Assembly: GCA_023449275.1 (NCBI GenBank) | Contig: JAEXJM010000065.1 | Span: 25,925 to 89,924, forward strand | Origin: Pseudomonadota bacterium | GTDB taxonomy: Bacteria; Pseudomonadota; Gammaproteobacteria; Burkholderiales; Burkholderiaceae_D | Reading direction: 5' to 3' | Length of the DNA stretch: 64,000 nucleotides | Shown here: positions 43,009-52,710 of the stretch, in pieces | How the letters are laid out: each line of letters starts with the position of its first letter | Position numbering within the stretch: the first letter of the stretch is position 1 | Made by a program: the position numbers and the translations under genes | Notes under the pieces: generated by a model | What the model saw: only the letters and a program-made list of their open reading frames with translations | The model's database searches: none | Told to the model about the DNA's origin: nothing

Positions 43009-44394
43009 ATGGAAAAAGTCGATGCCATCATCATCGGATTCGGGAAAGGCGGCAAAACACTCGCGGCCGATCTCGCCAAACGGAACTGGAAAGTCGCCAT
43101 GATCGAACGTTCCGACAAAATGTACGGCGGAACCTGCATCAACATCGGCTGCATCCCAAGCAAGACACTCGTCCATGCCGCCCATGAAACCGCCTGCATC
43201 ACCCGCGGTGACAGGGAAGCCGAAATGCGGCATTACAGGAACGCCATCGAAAGGAAAAACGCCTTGTCCGCCATGTTGCGCAACAGGAATTACCACAACC
43301 TGGCCGACAACCCGAACATCACCGTCTATCACGGGGAAGCCCGCTTCATATCCGGCAATGCCGTGACCGTCAAACTTCCTGACAACGGTTCGCTGGAACT
43401 GATGTCCGACCATATCTTCATCAATACCGGCGCCCGTTCCGTCATTCCCGCCATCGATGGCGTGAAAGACTGCAAACGTGTCTATACCAGCACGACCATC
43501 ATGCAACTGGAAAAACTGCCCGAACGGCTCGTCGTCATCGGCGGCGGCTACATCGGACTGGAATTCGCGTCCATGTACGCCTCGTTCGGATCCATCGTCA
43601 CCATGCTGGACAACCACGCCGACTTCATCCCGAAAGAAGACCGGGACATCACGGCAGCCGTCAGGGCCGTCCTGGAAAAGAAAGGCATCGAATTCCGCAT
43701 GAACGCCAAAACCGAATCCATCCGGGATAATGGCGATACCGTCAAACTGGCCTGCCACGATACCGAAAGCGGTTACGGCTACGAAATCGAGGCCGATGCC
43801 ATCCTGCTCGCAACAGGACGCCACCCGGAAACGGCCGCCCTGAATCTGGCGGCAGCCGGAATCGAAACGAATGCCCGCGGCGCCATCATCGTCGACGACC
43901 ACCTGAAAACGACAAACCCGAACGTCTGGGCCATCGGCGACGTGACGGGAGGCCCGCAATTCACCTACATCTCACTGGACGATTACCGGATCATCCGCGA
44001 CGACCTGTTCGGCAACCATCACCGCAACATGGAAGACCGCTCGACTTTCGCTTATTCCGTGTTCATCGACCCGCCCCTTTCCCGTATCGGGCTTGGCGAG
44101 GATGAAGCCATAGCCAAAGGCATGGACATCGGCATCGTACGCCTGCCTGCCGCATCCGTACCGCGCGCCCACACACTCGGACAGACCGATGGGATGCTGA
44201 AAGCCGTCATCGAGAAAAAGACAGGGAAAATACTGGGCGCGACCCTCTTCTGCGTCGATTCCTCCGAAGTCATCAACACCGTCGCCATGGCGATGAAAAC
44301 AGGGCAACCCTACACCTTCCTGCGGGATTTCATCTTCACCCATCCTTCCATGAGTGAAGCCCTGAACGACCTGATGGGCCAGCCGTTTTCCTGA
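43009..44394 (+). CDS. rclA: RclA-like flavin-dependent disulfide reductase
   Basis: The 461-aa product matches E. coli RclA along its length: IIIGFGKGGKTLAADLAK, the redox disulfide YGGTCINIGCIPSKTLVH (Cys43, Cys48), LRNRNYHNLADNPNI, GGPQFTYISLDDYRI and IFTHPSMSEALNDL at the end. RclA is an NAD(P)H-dependent Cu(II) reductase that protects against hypochlorous acid and related stress. GAAAGAGGAAAG precedes the ATG; the upstream open frame is ignored. No rclB, rclC or rclR gene is next to it. Confidence 0.9.
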   Translation: MEKVDAIIIGFGKGGKTLAADLAKRNWKVAMIERSDKMYGGTCINIGCIPSKTLVHAAHETACITRGDREAEMRHYRNAIERKNALSAMLRNRNYHNLADNPNITVYHGEARFISGNAVTVKLPDNGSLELMSDHIFINTGARSVIPAIDGVKDCKRVYTSTTIMQLEKLPERLVVIGGGYIGLEFASMYASFGSIVTMLDNHADFIPKEDRDITAAVRAVLEKKGIEFRMNAKTESIRDNGDTVKLACHDTESGYGYEIEADAILLATGRHPETAALNLAAAGIETNARGAIIVDDHLKTTNPNVWAIGDVTGGPQFTYISLDDYRIIRDDLFGNHHRNMEDRSTFAYSVFIDPPLSRIGLGEDEAIAKGMDIGIVRLPAASVPRAHTLGQTDGMLKAVIEKKTGKILGATLFCVDSSEVINTVAMAMKTGQPYTFLRDFIFTHPSMSEALNDLMGQPFS

Positions 44395-44486
44395 ACCGGA
44401 ACCGGCCTTTCCGGAAATACTGGACAAGGCAGACAGGAAAACCGCAGCCGGAAAGGATGCGGATACTACATACAGTTTCTTTTTGC

Positions 44487-47400
44487 CTAGAACTGATGTT
44501 TCAGCCCGATCGTCAAGTAATAGTCCTTCTGGTACTGACTGCCGTTTTCACGTTCAAGCTGGGCATACATCCTTGTCCGGTCAGTGAAATTCCAATCCAT
44601 TCCCACACCGTAATAAAGCCGTGTTCCACCCGGTTTGTCAGAAAATTCCATTCCGTTGACACGGATGGACTGATTTCCCGCCAGTTCCTGTTTGACACCC
44701 CCTTCCAGATAGAATTGTGTAAAATGCCTGTCCATTTCTTTCCGTACTTTTCCACCGTTATATCTTTTGCCCAGCACCAGTCCCAGCCTGCCTGTCAGAC
44801 TGTCCATGTTTTTCTGTGCAACCTGCAATCCATTATCCAGCGAAAAGTTTTTCCCCCTGACCCAGTAATACGCAAGCTGTGCCTGCGGTTCGGCAAACCA
44901 GTTGCTGTTCCAACCACCCCAGCCTTCCGCCTGGGTGGCAGAAAACATTTTTCCGACTTCAATGGAAGCGCCCAGGCCATATGTACTATACCGTCCTCTG
45001 GTGACATTCCAGTCCGTCATCGTCGTCTGCATTTTCTGCCGGTAATGGTCAAACGACAGAACAAAATCGGCATAACATCCTTTTTGGCCAGCCCAGGTCG
45101 CGTACAGATTCAGGCCCCATGAATCATTTTCTCCCCTTCCCTGCCCGGTCACTGTCGTTTTCTGGTCGGCATGAACGATTTTCAGATTGCCTCCCATCAG
45201 CCACATGCCTTGCTCATCCCTCCGAACGATATGATCCAGCCCGACATTCAGTCCCTGTACATCCTGGTGAAAACGGCTATGCGTGATACCCTGCGCTTCA
45301 TCTTCCCATGCAAGAGCACGCACCCAAAAACCATCCTGTGCACCATACCGGACTTCACCCAGCCGTTTTCGCAAATCGGTAAGCTGGTTCCACCAGATCG
45401 AAGCCGGTACCATTATTCCCGAGAGAGAAGTAGTCAAGTCACCGGAAGGAGTCGGGTCTTTTTTCTCACTTCTTTTCAGGTACCATTCCGTACCGTTTCC
45501 ATCCAGAGCGTTTCTGGAAGCGAGTTCATACCAGTATAGCCCGACATCCACCACCTGACCGCGGTTCGCCAGTGAAAACGACAGCGCATTGCCGGTGCCG
45601 TTCTGCCCGACCGGTACGGAGGTCATGCCGTCTTTTTCCTGATGCCAGACCAGATAATCTTTTTGTTCCGCTGTCCATGGCAATCTTCCGGTCGAATTGA
45701 CGACAATGCTGTGATTGCCGTTTCCGGAATGAATGATTGCCTGATCGGTACCATTGCCCTGCCCACGGGTTGCATTGACGTCAGTCTCAAAACGAAATAC
45801 CGTGTTTTCCCCTTTCAGAGTCCGGATGTCCAGAGACTGGTAGCCGGATTCCCAGGTCATGTCGATAGTCGATGAACCGATGGAATTCCAGATGCTTACC
45901 ATGGATTTCCCGAGCCCCGGTTCGTAATCCGATACGGACTCGACACGCCAGGTGGCGCCGTTTCTGGCCGTCACATTCAGGGAACCTTCCTTACCGGCGA
46001 TGTCCCGTCCATCATATCCGGCGCCCGTCCAGACTGAATCCTGTGTATTCAGCCCGATATGGGTTGTCGCACCTTCCTTGCTGAAAACCCCGCCTGACAA
46101 TATCGTTCTTCCGGCATCGTCGGTGGTATTGATATTGGTAGTTGCGTTGCCATAACTGTCTGAAACCGCTCCGGACGCGCTGGTCACGATATGAAGCAGT
46201 CCGGTAGCCTGTACGGAAATATTACCCACTCCAGAAGAACCGTCATTGGTAATCGCCGCCTTGTTCCCCGACACAGTAACAGAATTGCCTGTTATCGAGA
46301 CAGATGTACTGGCGCCGTTGTACGCCTCGCCATAAACACCGAATCCGTCATCCCCTGTCCCCTTTACCAGGACACTGTCCCCCTTTACATCAATACGGGA
46401 GATACCATTCTTGTCTGCCTGACTGACAAGCCCGAACGATCCTGCCATATCGATTCGGGTATTGTCCAGGCTGATCGTGGAAAGTGAATTTTCTCCCTCT
46501 GCGTACGCCCATGCACCTCCCGAACTTGACGAGGCCAACGTGACATGGTCATTCCCGCTCAGATTCACGCTCGCCTGTCCACCGGCCGTGGCAGTAGTGT
46601 ACAACGCATCATAAAAGGACGAGATTTCAACAGAACGGTTGTCCTGTACCGTGATCAGGGCATTTCCCCCATTTCTGGCATCCGATGCAAGAGCACGGCT
46701 GGAAGCAGACGAAACAGACACATCGCCATTATTTTCCAATGTTATGGCAGCCTTGCTGTCGTTCCTGGTACCATACGACCACAAGGCATACTGTTTCGAA
46801 CTGATGGAAACATCGTTGAAATCCCGGATCGCTACCGTAGAAACCTTCCCCTCGTAAGAAGGATTCGACAGGATACCGTAGGCTGTCGATTTTTCCGCAT
46901 GATTGTTTTCGACAGCCATCACAAAAGAAGCGTCAGCGCCTTTCCCGGACAGATTGACGTTCGCATCCTTGTTCTGTCCACCACTGGAAAAAATCCCGTA
47001 ATTGCTTTTGATGTTATCGACGTCGCCACGCATGACAAGCTGGTCGGCAACAATATCGACTTTCCCTCCGGAAGTGAGTTGTACAACGGAAGAGTCGCCC
47101 GAACCGCTCGTCGACTGGCCGGAAATAACAAGATCGATCTGTGCGGCATCCAGAACGATATTGCCGCCATCATATACTGTAACGGCATGATGCTGGGTCT
47201 CGCCGATATCGGAATTGACGGAAATGGTATCGCCTCCTGTCACGGAAAGCAGTCCACCAACCCCATCTGCCCGAAGACCGTTTTGCGAATGGATTACATT
47301 CAGGTTGGTTCCTGTCAACGTCAACTTCTCAATGTTCGCAAAGGCGATATAACTGGCACCCGTGGTTTCATTGGTAGTGGGGCCCTGATATTGAAGCACC

Positions 47401-47822
47401 AGATTCCCGCCCCGTATCGCTACCTCTCCGTATTCGGCCTGGAGCATACCGATATCATAATGAGAACTTCCCAGTTCAGTATCCAGTTTCAGGGTTTTCC
47501 CCGCACCAATATCTATTGTCATGGGGACATCAAACGATGTTATCAGTGCAGTGTTATAGAGCGTGACGTCATCGGTAACCTGGATATCCCCATCAACGGA
47601 ATAGGAATAAACCATGTCAAATTTGGAAGAACCCAACCGTTCCGGGTCATCAAGCCCTTTCGGCCATTCAAATGCCTGAACCGGAACAAGACCTGTTATC
47701 GAAAATGCCAACAGTATTTCAACAAGGAGATATTTTTTCCGCTTCAGGAATGGCTCAATCCGTTGCGTGTGATGAGATGGCAGTGTGTGTGGTGGGGAGG
47801 GGAGGGGGGGGGGATTATGCAT
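44487..47822 (-). CDS. Type Va autotransporter, possibly phase-variable
   Basis: The 1111-aa outer-membrane protein has a signal sequence (RKKYLLVEILLAFSITGLVPVQA), a long repetitive beta-helix passenger rich in Gly, Ser, Asn and Thr, and a C-terminal barrel from about LRKRLGEVRYGAQDGFW to the final Phe (TIGLKHQF). Between the ATG (47820-47822) and the signal sequence lies a Pro-rich stretch encoded by ten C and further C-rich sequence (MHNPPPLPSPPHTLP). Gain or loss of one C would shift the frame. The start has no strong ribosome binding site; TTG 47840 is an in-frame alternative. It is paralogous to the autotransporter at 60299-63577. Role probably adhesion or surface interaction. Confidence 0.88.
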   Translation of the reverse strand: MHNPPPLPSPPHTLPSHHTQRIEPFLKRKKYLLVEILLAFSITGLVPVQAFEWPKGLDDPERLGSSKFDMVYSYSVDGDIQVTDDVTLYNTALITSFDVPMTIDIGAGKTLKLDTELGSSHYDIGMLQAEYGEVAIRGGNLVLQYQGPTTNETTGASYIAFANIEKLTLTGTNLNVIHSQNGLRADGVGGLLSVTGGDTISVNSDIGETQHHAVTVYDGGNIVLDAAQIDLVISGQSTSGSGDSSVVQLTSGGKVDIVADQLVMRGDVDNIKSNYGIFSSGGQNKDANVNLSGKGADASFVMAVENNHAEKSTAYGILSNPSYEGKVSTVAIRDFNDVSISSKQYALWSYGTRNDSKAAITLENNGDVSVSSASSRALASDARNGGNALITVQDNRSVEISSFYDALYTTATAGGQASVNLSGNDHVTLASSSSGGAWAYAEGENSLSTISLDNTRIDMAGSFGLVSQADKNGISRIDVKGDSVLVKGTGDDGFGVYGEAYNGASTSVSITGNSVTVSGNKAAITNDGSSGVGNISVQATGLLHIVTSASGAVSDSYGNATTNINTTDDAGRTILSGGVFSKEGATTHIGLNTQDSVWTGAGYDGRDIAGKEGSLNVTARNGATWRVESVSDYEPGLGKSMVSIWNSIGSSTIDMTWESGYQSLDIRTLKGENTVFRFETDVNATRGQGNGTDQAIIHSGNGNHSIVVNSTGRLPWTAEQKDYLVWHQEKDGMTSVPVGQNGTGNALSFSLANRGQVVDVGLYWYELASRNALDGNGTEWYLKRSEKKDPTPSGDLTTSLSGIMVPASIWWNQLTDLRKRLGEVRYGAQDGFWVRALAWEDEAQGITHSRFHQDVQGLNVGLDHIVRRDEQGMWLMGGNLKIVHADQKTTVTGQGRGENDSWGLNLYATWAGQKGCYADFVLSFDHYRQKMQTTMTDWNVTRGRYSTYGLGASIEVGKMFSATQAEGWGGWNSNWFAEPQAQLAYYWVRGKNFSLDNGLQVAQKNMDSLTGRLGLVLGKRYNGGKVRKEMDRHFTQFYLEGGVKQELAGNQSIRVNGMEFSDKPGGTRLYYGVGMDWNFTDRTRMYAQLERENGSQYQKDYYLTIGLKHQF
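47804..47813 (-). repeat. Poly-C tract (10 nt) just after the autotransporter start
   Basis: Ten G on the plus strand (C in the coding strand), followed by TCCCCTCCCC, lie directly behind ATG-CAT-AAT. Homopolymers of this length at the 5' end of a surface-protein gene are classic slipped-strand phase-variation tracts. Confidence 0.75.
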
Positions 47823-48307
47823 TATATATGTTATTTTCAAAAAATGTTATTTAAACCATGTCATTATGCTTAGTTGTGATTTATTACTTACAGTTAACAT
47901 TTTATTGAAAACCAGCTCATTTTTCGAACATTATCCGTATATATGATTCCTTGTGATACCTTTCAGCAACATGTCTGCCCGGAAAATAAACTGCCACACA
48001 AGCAGGAGAAAATTTCAGGTGAATTCGTCACTGCCAGTGTCTGCTTTTTTCAACGCATTTCTGTTGCCGGAGTATTAATTTGTAAAACAATGTAACAGTT
48101 TGAAAAATCCGGCTTGAATGCCGGAAATGATCAGACATACAATGCCTTGAAATGAATGTTTCATGTGCCCCGACACGGCATGAAGCCGATTGAAAAATCC
48201 ATGTGTCACTTTTCAGGCCGCCTTTTTACTGTGGAGACAAACCTGCCGCACTAAAGCTCTCCGTTTTGCCGTTACAAACTTCCCTTGAAAGTCCAGTTGG
48301 TACCATC
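47823..48307. other. AT-rich divergent intergenic region
   Basis: About 485 bp between the divergent autotransporter and mdtA starts. It must hold both promoters; I could not fix convincing boxes. The part near the autotransporter is notably AT-rich. No gene or RNA structure is seen. Confidence 0.45.
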
Positions 48308-49585
48308 ATGCTTCGTCTCTCCACAAAATCCCGCCGCCTTCTCACTATCGCCGTTGCCATTCTCGCCGTCCTCATCGTCGTCTGGGGCATTTACTGGATA
48401 CTGGCCAAAAACCGCGGCACCCCGCCACGCGGAGGCGCCGTTGCCGTCGGTGTCGCCCATGTCCAGCAGGGAGATGCACCCCTGCAACTCAATGCGCTCG
48501 GTACGGTCAATTCGACCCATACCGCCGTTGTCCGCAGCCGGGTCGACGGGCAATTGATGAAACTTCACTTCACCGAAGGCCAGCTCGTGAAAGAAGGCCA
48601 GTTGCTCGCCGAACTCGACGCACGCCCCTACAAGGCCGCCCTTTTGCAGGCGGAAGGCCAGCTGATGCGTGATCAGGCGCTGTTGCAGAACGCGAAAATC
48701 GACTTGCAGCGCTACAAACAGCTTCTCGAACAGAATTCCATCGCCAGACAACAGGTCGATACGCAAGCCGCTCTCGTCAAACAGTACGAAGGAACCGTCC
48801 GGCTCGATCAGGGGGCCGTCGACAATGCCAGACTGCAACTCGCCTACAGCCGCATCACGGCCCCGATTTCCGGCCGTGTCGGTTTGAGACAGGTCGATCT
48901 GGGCAACATCGTCCATGCAACGGACACCAACGGCATCGTCACGATCACGCAGGAACAGCCGATCAACGTCGTTTTCGCCGTGCCTGAAATCGATCTCACA
49001 CAAGTCTTGAAAGCCCGTGCGACCGATCCGAGCCTGACTGTCGAGGCATGGGACAGGGATAACCGGAACCAAATTTCCGAAGGCACGATTCTGGCCATCG
49101 ACAATCAGTTGAGCACCGATACCGGCACCATCAGCCTGAAATCGACATTCGCCAACAAAAACCATGAGCTTTTCCCGAACCAGTTCGTCAACGTGCGCCT
49201 GCATCTCGGTTCGCAAGCCAATGCCATCACGGTCCCGACCGTCGCCGTCCAGCTGGGCAAGCTCGGGCATTACGTCTATCGCGTCAATGAAGACCAGACC
49301 GTGTCGCTGACCAAAGTGACGATCGGCGCCACGTCCGGTGACAACACGATCATTGCGGAAGGTCTCGAACCGGGCCAGATCGTCGTCATTGACGGGCTGG
49401 ACAAGCTGCGCGACAGATCGAAAATCCGGATCGTCGACCGGAGCGCCGAAGCCGCCGATATGGAAGCGCCGAAAAAGGAACCTGAACAAAAACCGGAAAC
49501 ATCGCCCGAACCCGGAGAAAACGCAGGGGCAGGCAAAACCCATGCCGGCGAGGCAAAAAACGGAACGGCCGCACCCCGTCAATAA
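48308..49585 (+). CDS. mdtA: RND efflux periplasmic adaptor, MdtA-like
   Basis: The 425-aa membrane fusion protein has an N-terminal anchor (LLTIAVAILAVLIVVWGIYWILA). A lipoyl-like half motif follows (GTVNSTHTAVVRSRVDGQLMKLHFTEGQ), a coiled-coil hairpin (about 105-170), a beta-barrel part ITAPISGRVGLRQVDLGNIV, and a charged Pro/Glu-rich tail. It links the inner-membrane RND pumps to the outer-membrane channel. The frame is open upstream, but the ATG at 48308 gives the family-like N-terminus. mdtB follows after 15 bp. Confidence 0.92.
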   Translation: MLRLSTKSRRLLTIAVAILAVLIVVWGIYWILAKNRGTPPRGGAVAVGVAHVQQGDAPLQLNALGTVNSTHTAVVRSRVDGQLMKLHFTEGQLVKEGQLLAELDARPYKAALLQAEGQLMRDQALLQNAKIDLQRYKQLLEQNSIARQQVDTQAALVKQYEGTVRLDQGAVDNARLQLAYSRITAPISGRVGLRQVDLGNIVHATDTNGIVTITQEQPINVVFAVPEIDLTQVLKARATDPSLTVEAWDRDNRNQISEGTILAIDNQLSTDTGTISLKSTFANKNHELFPNQFVNVRLHLGSQANAITVPTVAVQLGKLGHYVYRVNEDQTVSLTKVTIGATSGDNTIIAEGLEPGQIVVIDGLDKLRDRSKIRIVDRSAEAADMEAPKKEPEQKPETSPEPGENAGAGKTHAGEAKNGTAAPRQ

Positions 49586-49600
49586 CCAGCAGAGGCCGGC

Positions 49601-52600
49601 ATGAATCCTTCCCGCCCGTTCATTCTCCGCCCGGTCGCCACCATCCTTTTCATGGTCGCGATCCTGCTTTCCGGGCTGGTCGCCTGGCGCCTGTTGCCGG
49701 TGGCCGCCCTGCCCGAAGTCGATTACCCGACGATTCAGGTCGTCACCTATTACCCCGGCGCCAGTCCGGAAGTCGTCACCTCGACCATCACGGCTCCGCT
49801 GGAGCGCCAGTTCGGGCAGATGCCGGGACTGGAACAGATGTCTTCCTCCAGTTCCAACGGCGTATCCGTCGTCACGCTGCAATTCGCGCTTTCCCTGACG
49901 CTCGACGTGGCCGAACAGGAAGTACAGGCGGCCATCAACGGAGCGACGAACCTGCTCCCGTCCGACCTGCCCAACCCGCCGATCTACAACAAGGTCAATC
50001 CGGCCGATACGCCGATCCTGACGATTGCCGTCACATCGCCGACACTGCCGATGACGAAGCTCGAAGACCTTGCCGATACGCGCATCGCGCAGAAACTCTC
50101 GCAGGTCTCCGGCGTCGGTCTTGTCTCGATCAGTGGCGGGCAGCGCCCGGCCGTGCGCATACAGGCCAACTCGAAAGCGCTGGCCGCCAAAGGCCTCACC
50201 CTTGAAAACGTCCGTACCGCCGTGGTCGGCGCCAACGTCAATCAGGCCAAGGGCAGTTTCGACGGCCCCCTGCAAGCCTCGACCATCGACGGCAACGACC
50301 AGCTGAAAACCGCTTCCGAATTCGCCGATATCATCGTCGCCTACCGGGATGGTGCCCCCGTACGCCTCTCGGACGTCGCCACCGTTTTCGACGGCGCGGA
50401 AAACGCACGCCTTGCCGCCTGGGCGGGCAACACGCCAGCCGTCATCCTGACCGTCCAGCGCCAGCCGGGAGCCAACGTCATACAGGTCGCCGACCGGATC
50501 AAGGATATCCTGCCGGCCCTGCAAAACAGCCTGCCCGCATCGGTCGATGTGGAAGTGCTGTCCGACCGGACAACCACCATCCGTGCCTCGGTCGAGGATG
50601 TCGAATTCGAACTCGTGCTGGCCATCGCACTGGTCGTGATGGTCGTGTTCGTTTTCCTGCGCAACGTGATGGCGACGGTCATTCCGGCCGTCGCCGTGCC
50701 GCTTTCGCTCGTCGGCACTTTCGGCGTCATGTACATGCTCGGCTTTTCGATCAACAACCTGACCCTGATGGCGCTGACGATCGCCACCGGGTTCGTCGTC
50801 GACGACGCCATCGTCATGATCGAAAACATCGCCCGCTACATCGAGGAAGGCGAAAAACCGATGGAGGCGGCCCTGAAAGGGTCGAAACAGATCGGCTTCA
50901 CGATCATTTCGCTGACCGTTTCGCTGATCGCCGTGCTGATTCCCCTGCTCTTCATGGGGGATGTCATCGGTCGGCTCTTCCGTGAATTCGCCGTCACGCT
51001 GGCGGTTTCCATCCTCATTTCCGCCGTCATCTCGCTGACCCTGACGCCGATGATGAGCGCACGGCTCTTGAAACACGTCCCGGAAGAAAACCAGAACAGG
51101 TTCTTTACAGCCAGCGGACACTTTTTCGACCGGGTGATCGCGGAATACGCCAAATGGCTGAACTGGGTGCTCGACCGCCAGAAACTCACCCTGACGGTCG
51201 CCGTCGGCACCATCGTCGTCACGGCCCTTTTGTATATCGTCATCCCGAAAGGCTTTTTCCCGCTTCAGGATACCAGCGTCATTTCCGGCGTTTCCGAAGC
51301 CACGCAATCGATTTCCTTCGATGCCATGACCCGCCGTCAGGAACAGGTCGCCGACCGCATCCTGCAAGACCCGGCCGTGCTGTCGCTGTCGTCCTTCATC
51401 GGTGTGGACGGCACGAATGCCGCACCGAACAACGGCAAGATGCTGATCAACCTGAAGCCGAAAAGCGAGCGGGAAGACATCAATACCGTCATGAACCGCC
51501 TTGCCGATGCCGTCGCCGACATTCCCGGCATGACGCTTTACCTCCAGCCGGTTCAGGACATCAGCATCGACAGCCGCTCATCCCGTACCCAGTACCAGTT
51601 CACCCTCCAGGCCAACAGCCAGAAAGACCTGTCCGAATGGACGCCGAAACTCGTCGAACGCCTGCGGGAACTGCCCGAGCTGACCGACGTCGCCAGCGAT
51701 TTGCAGGAAAACGGCCTGCAGGCCTACGTCACCATCAACCGCGACACGGCTTCCCGCCTTGGCGTGACGACAGCCGATATCACGAATGCGCTTTACAACG
51801 CCTTCGGGCAGCGGCTGATCTCGACCATTTACACGCAGACGAACCAGTACCGCGTCGTACTCGAAGTCCAGCCACACGACCGGCTCGACCCGTCCGCCAT
51901 CCGGGGCATTTACGTCAGAACCGCCAGCGGCACACCTGTCCCGCTCGATACGATGGTCACCGTCGAACAGCGTCCGGCCATCCTCGCCATCAACCATCTG
52001 GGACAATTCCCGACGGCGACCGTTTCCTTCAATCTGGCCCAGGGCGCGTCCCTGTCCGAAGCGGTAGAAGCCATCGGCATCACGGAAACCGATATGGGGA
52101 TGCCCCAAAGCATCCAGACCCGGTTCCAGGGGGCGGCCATGGCCTTCCAGTCGTCGCTGTCCTCCACGCTCTGGCTGATCCTCGCCGCGATCGTCACGAT
52201 GTATATCGTGCTGGGTATCCTGTATGAAAGCTACATCCACCCCATCACGATCCTCTCCACCCTGCCATCCGCCGGTATCGGAGCATTGCTCGCGCTGATG
52301 GTTTTCGGCAAGGATCTGTCCGTCATCGCCATCATCGGCATCATCCTTTTGATCGGCATCGTCAAGAAAAACGCGATCATGATGATCGACTTCGCCCTTG
52401 TCGCCGAACGCGAGGAAGGCATGTCGCCACGCGAAGCCATTTACCAGGCCTGCCTGTTGCGTTTCCGCCCGATCATGATGACGACGATGGCGGCGCTCTT
52501 GGGCGCCCTGCCGCTCATGTTCGCGATGGGTATCGGTTCGGAAATCCGCAATCCGCTGGGTATCACGATGGTCGGCGGCCTGCTGGTCTCGCAGGTGCTG

Positions 52601-52699
52601 ACACTCTTCACGACGCCGGTCATCTACCTGTATTTCGACCGTCTGGCCCGTCGCTTCGAGCACCATCGTGAAGCGATCACCGGTTCAGCCAGAGACTGA
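49601..52699 (+). CDS. mdtB: RND multidrug efflux transporter, MdtB-like
   Basis: The 1032-aa inner-membrane pump has 12 spans and two large periplasmic loops. It starts FILRPVATILFMVAILLSG, and TM4 carries the proton-relay Asp pair in TGFVVDDAIVMIENI. A C-terminal GIVKKNAIMMIDFAL marks the second half. In the MdtABC system MdtB and MdtC form a mixed trimer that exports bile salts, novobiocin and other compounds. The second adjacent RND gene confirms this type. AGAGGCC precedes the ATG. Confidence 0.94.
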   Translation: MNPSRPFILRPVATILFMVAILLSGLVAWRLLPVAALPEVDYPTIQVVTYYPGASPEVVTSTITAPLERQFGQMPGLEQMSSSSSNGVSVVTLQFALSLTLDVAEQEVQAAINGATNLLPSDLPNPPIYNKVNPADTPILTIAVTSPTLPMTKLEDLADTRIAQKLSQVSGVGLVSISGGQRPAVRIQANSKALAAKGLTLENVRTAVVGANVNQAKGSFDGPLQASTIDGNDQLKTASEFADIIVAYRDGAPVRLSDVATVFDGAENARLAAWAGNTPAVILTVQRQPGANVIQVADRIKDILPALQNSLPASVDVEVLSDRTTTIRASVEDVEFELVLAIALVVMVVFVFLRNVMATVIPAVAVPLSLVGTFGVMYMLGFSINNLTLMALTIATGFVVDDAIVMIENIARYIEEGEKPMEAALKGSKQIGFTIISLTVSLIAVLIPLLFMGDVIGRLFREFAVTLAVSILISAVISLTLTPMMSARLLKHVPEENQNRFFTASGHFFDRVIAEYAKWLNWVLDRQKLTLTVAVGTIVVTALLYIVIPKGFFPLQDTSVISGVSEATQSISFDAMTRRQEQVADRILQDPAVLSLSSFIGVDGTNAAPNNGKMLINLKPKSEREDINTVMNRLADAVADIPGMTLYLQPVQDISIDSRSSRTQYQFTLQANSQKDLSEWTPKLVERLRELPELTDVASDLQENGLQAYVTINRDTASRLGVTTADITNALYNAFGQRLISTIYTQTNQYRVVLEVQPHDRLDPSAIRGIYVRTASGTPVPLDTMVTVEQRPAILAINHLGQFPTATVSFNLAQGASLSEAVEAIGITETDMGMPQSIQTRFQGAAMAFQSSLSSTLWLILAAIVTMYIVLGILYESYIHPITILSTLPSAGIGALLALMVFGKDLSVIAIIGIILLIGIVKKNAIMMIDFALVAEREEGMSPREAIYQACLLRFRPIMMTTMAALLGALPLMFAMGIGSEIRNPLGITMVGGLLVSQVLTLFTTPVIYLYFDRLARRFEHHREAITGSARD

Positions 52700-52710
52700 C
52701 GGGGAAAGCG

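Noticed and set aside
42715..43959. A 414-codon minus-strand frame opposite rclA
   Set aside because: It is antisense to a well-supported reductase gene and shows no domain.
48272..51367. A 1031-codon open frame on the minus strand opposite mdtA and mdtB
   Set aside because: It is antisense to two clear RND efflux genes and has the Asp/Gly/His/Arg-rich composition typical of shadow frames in GC-rich DNA.
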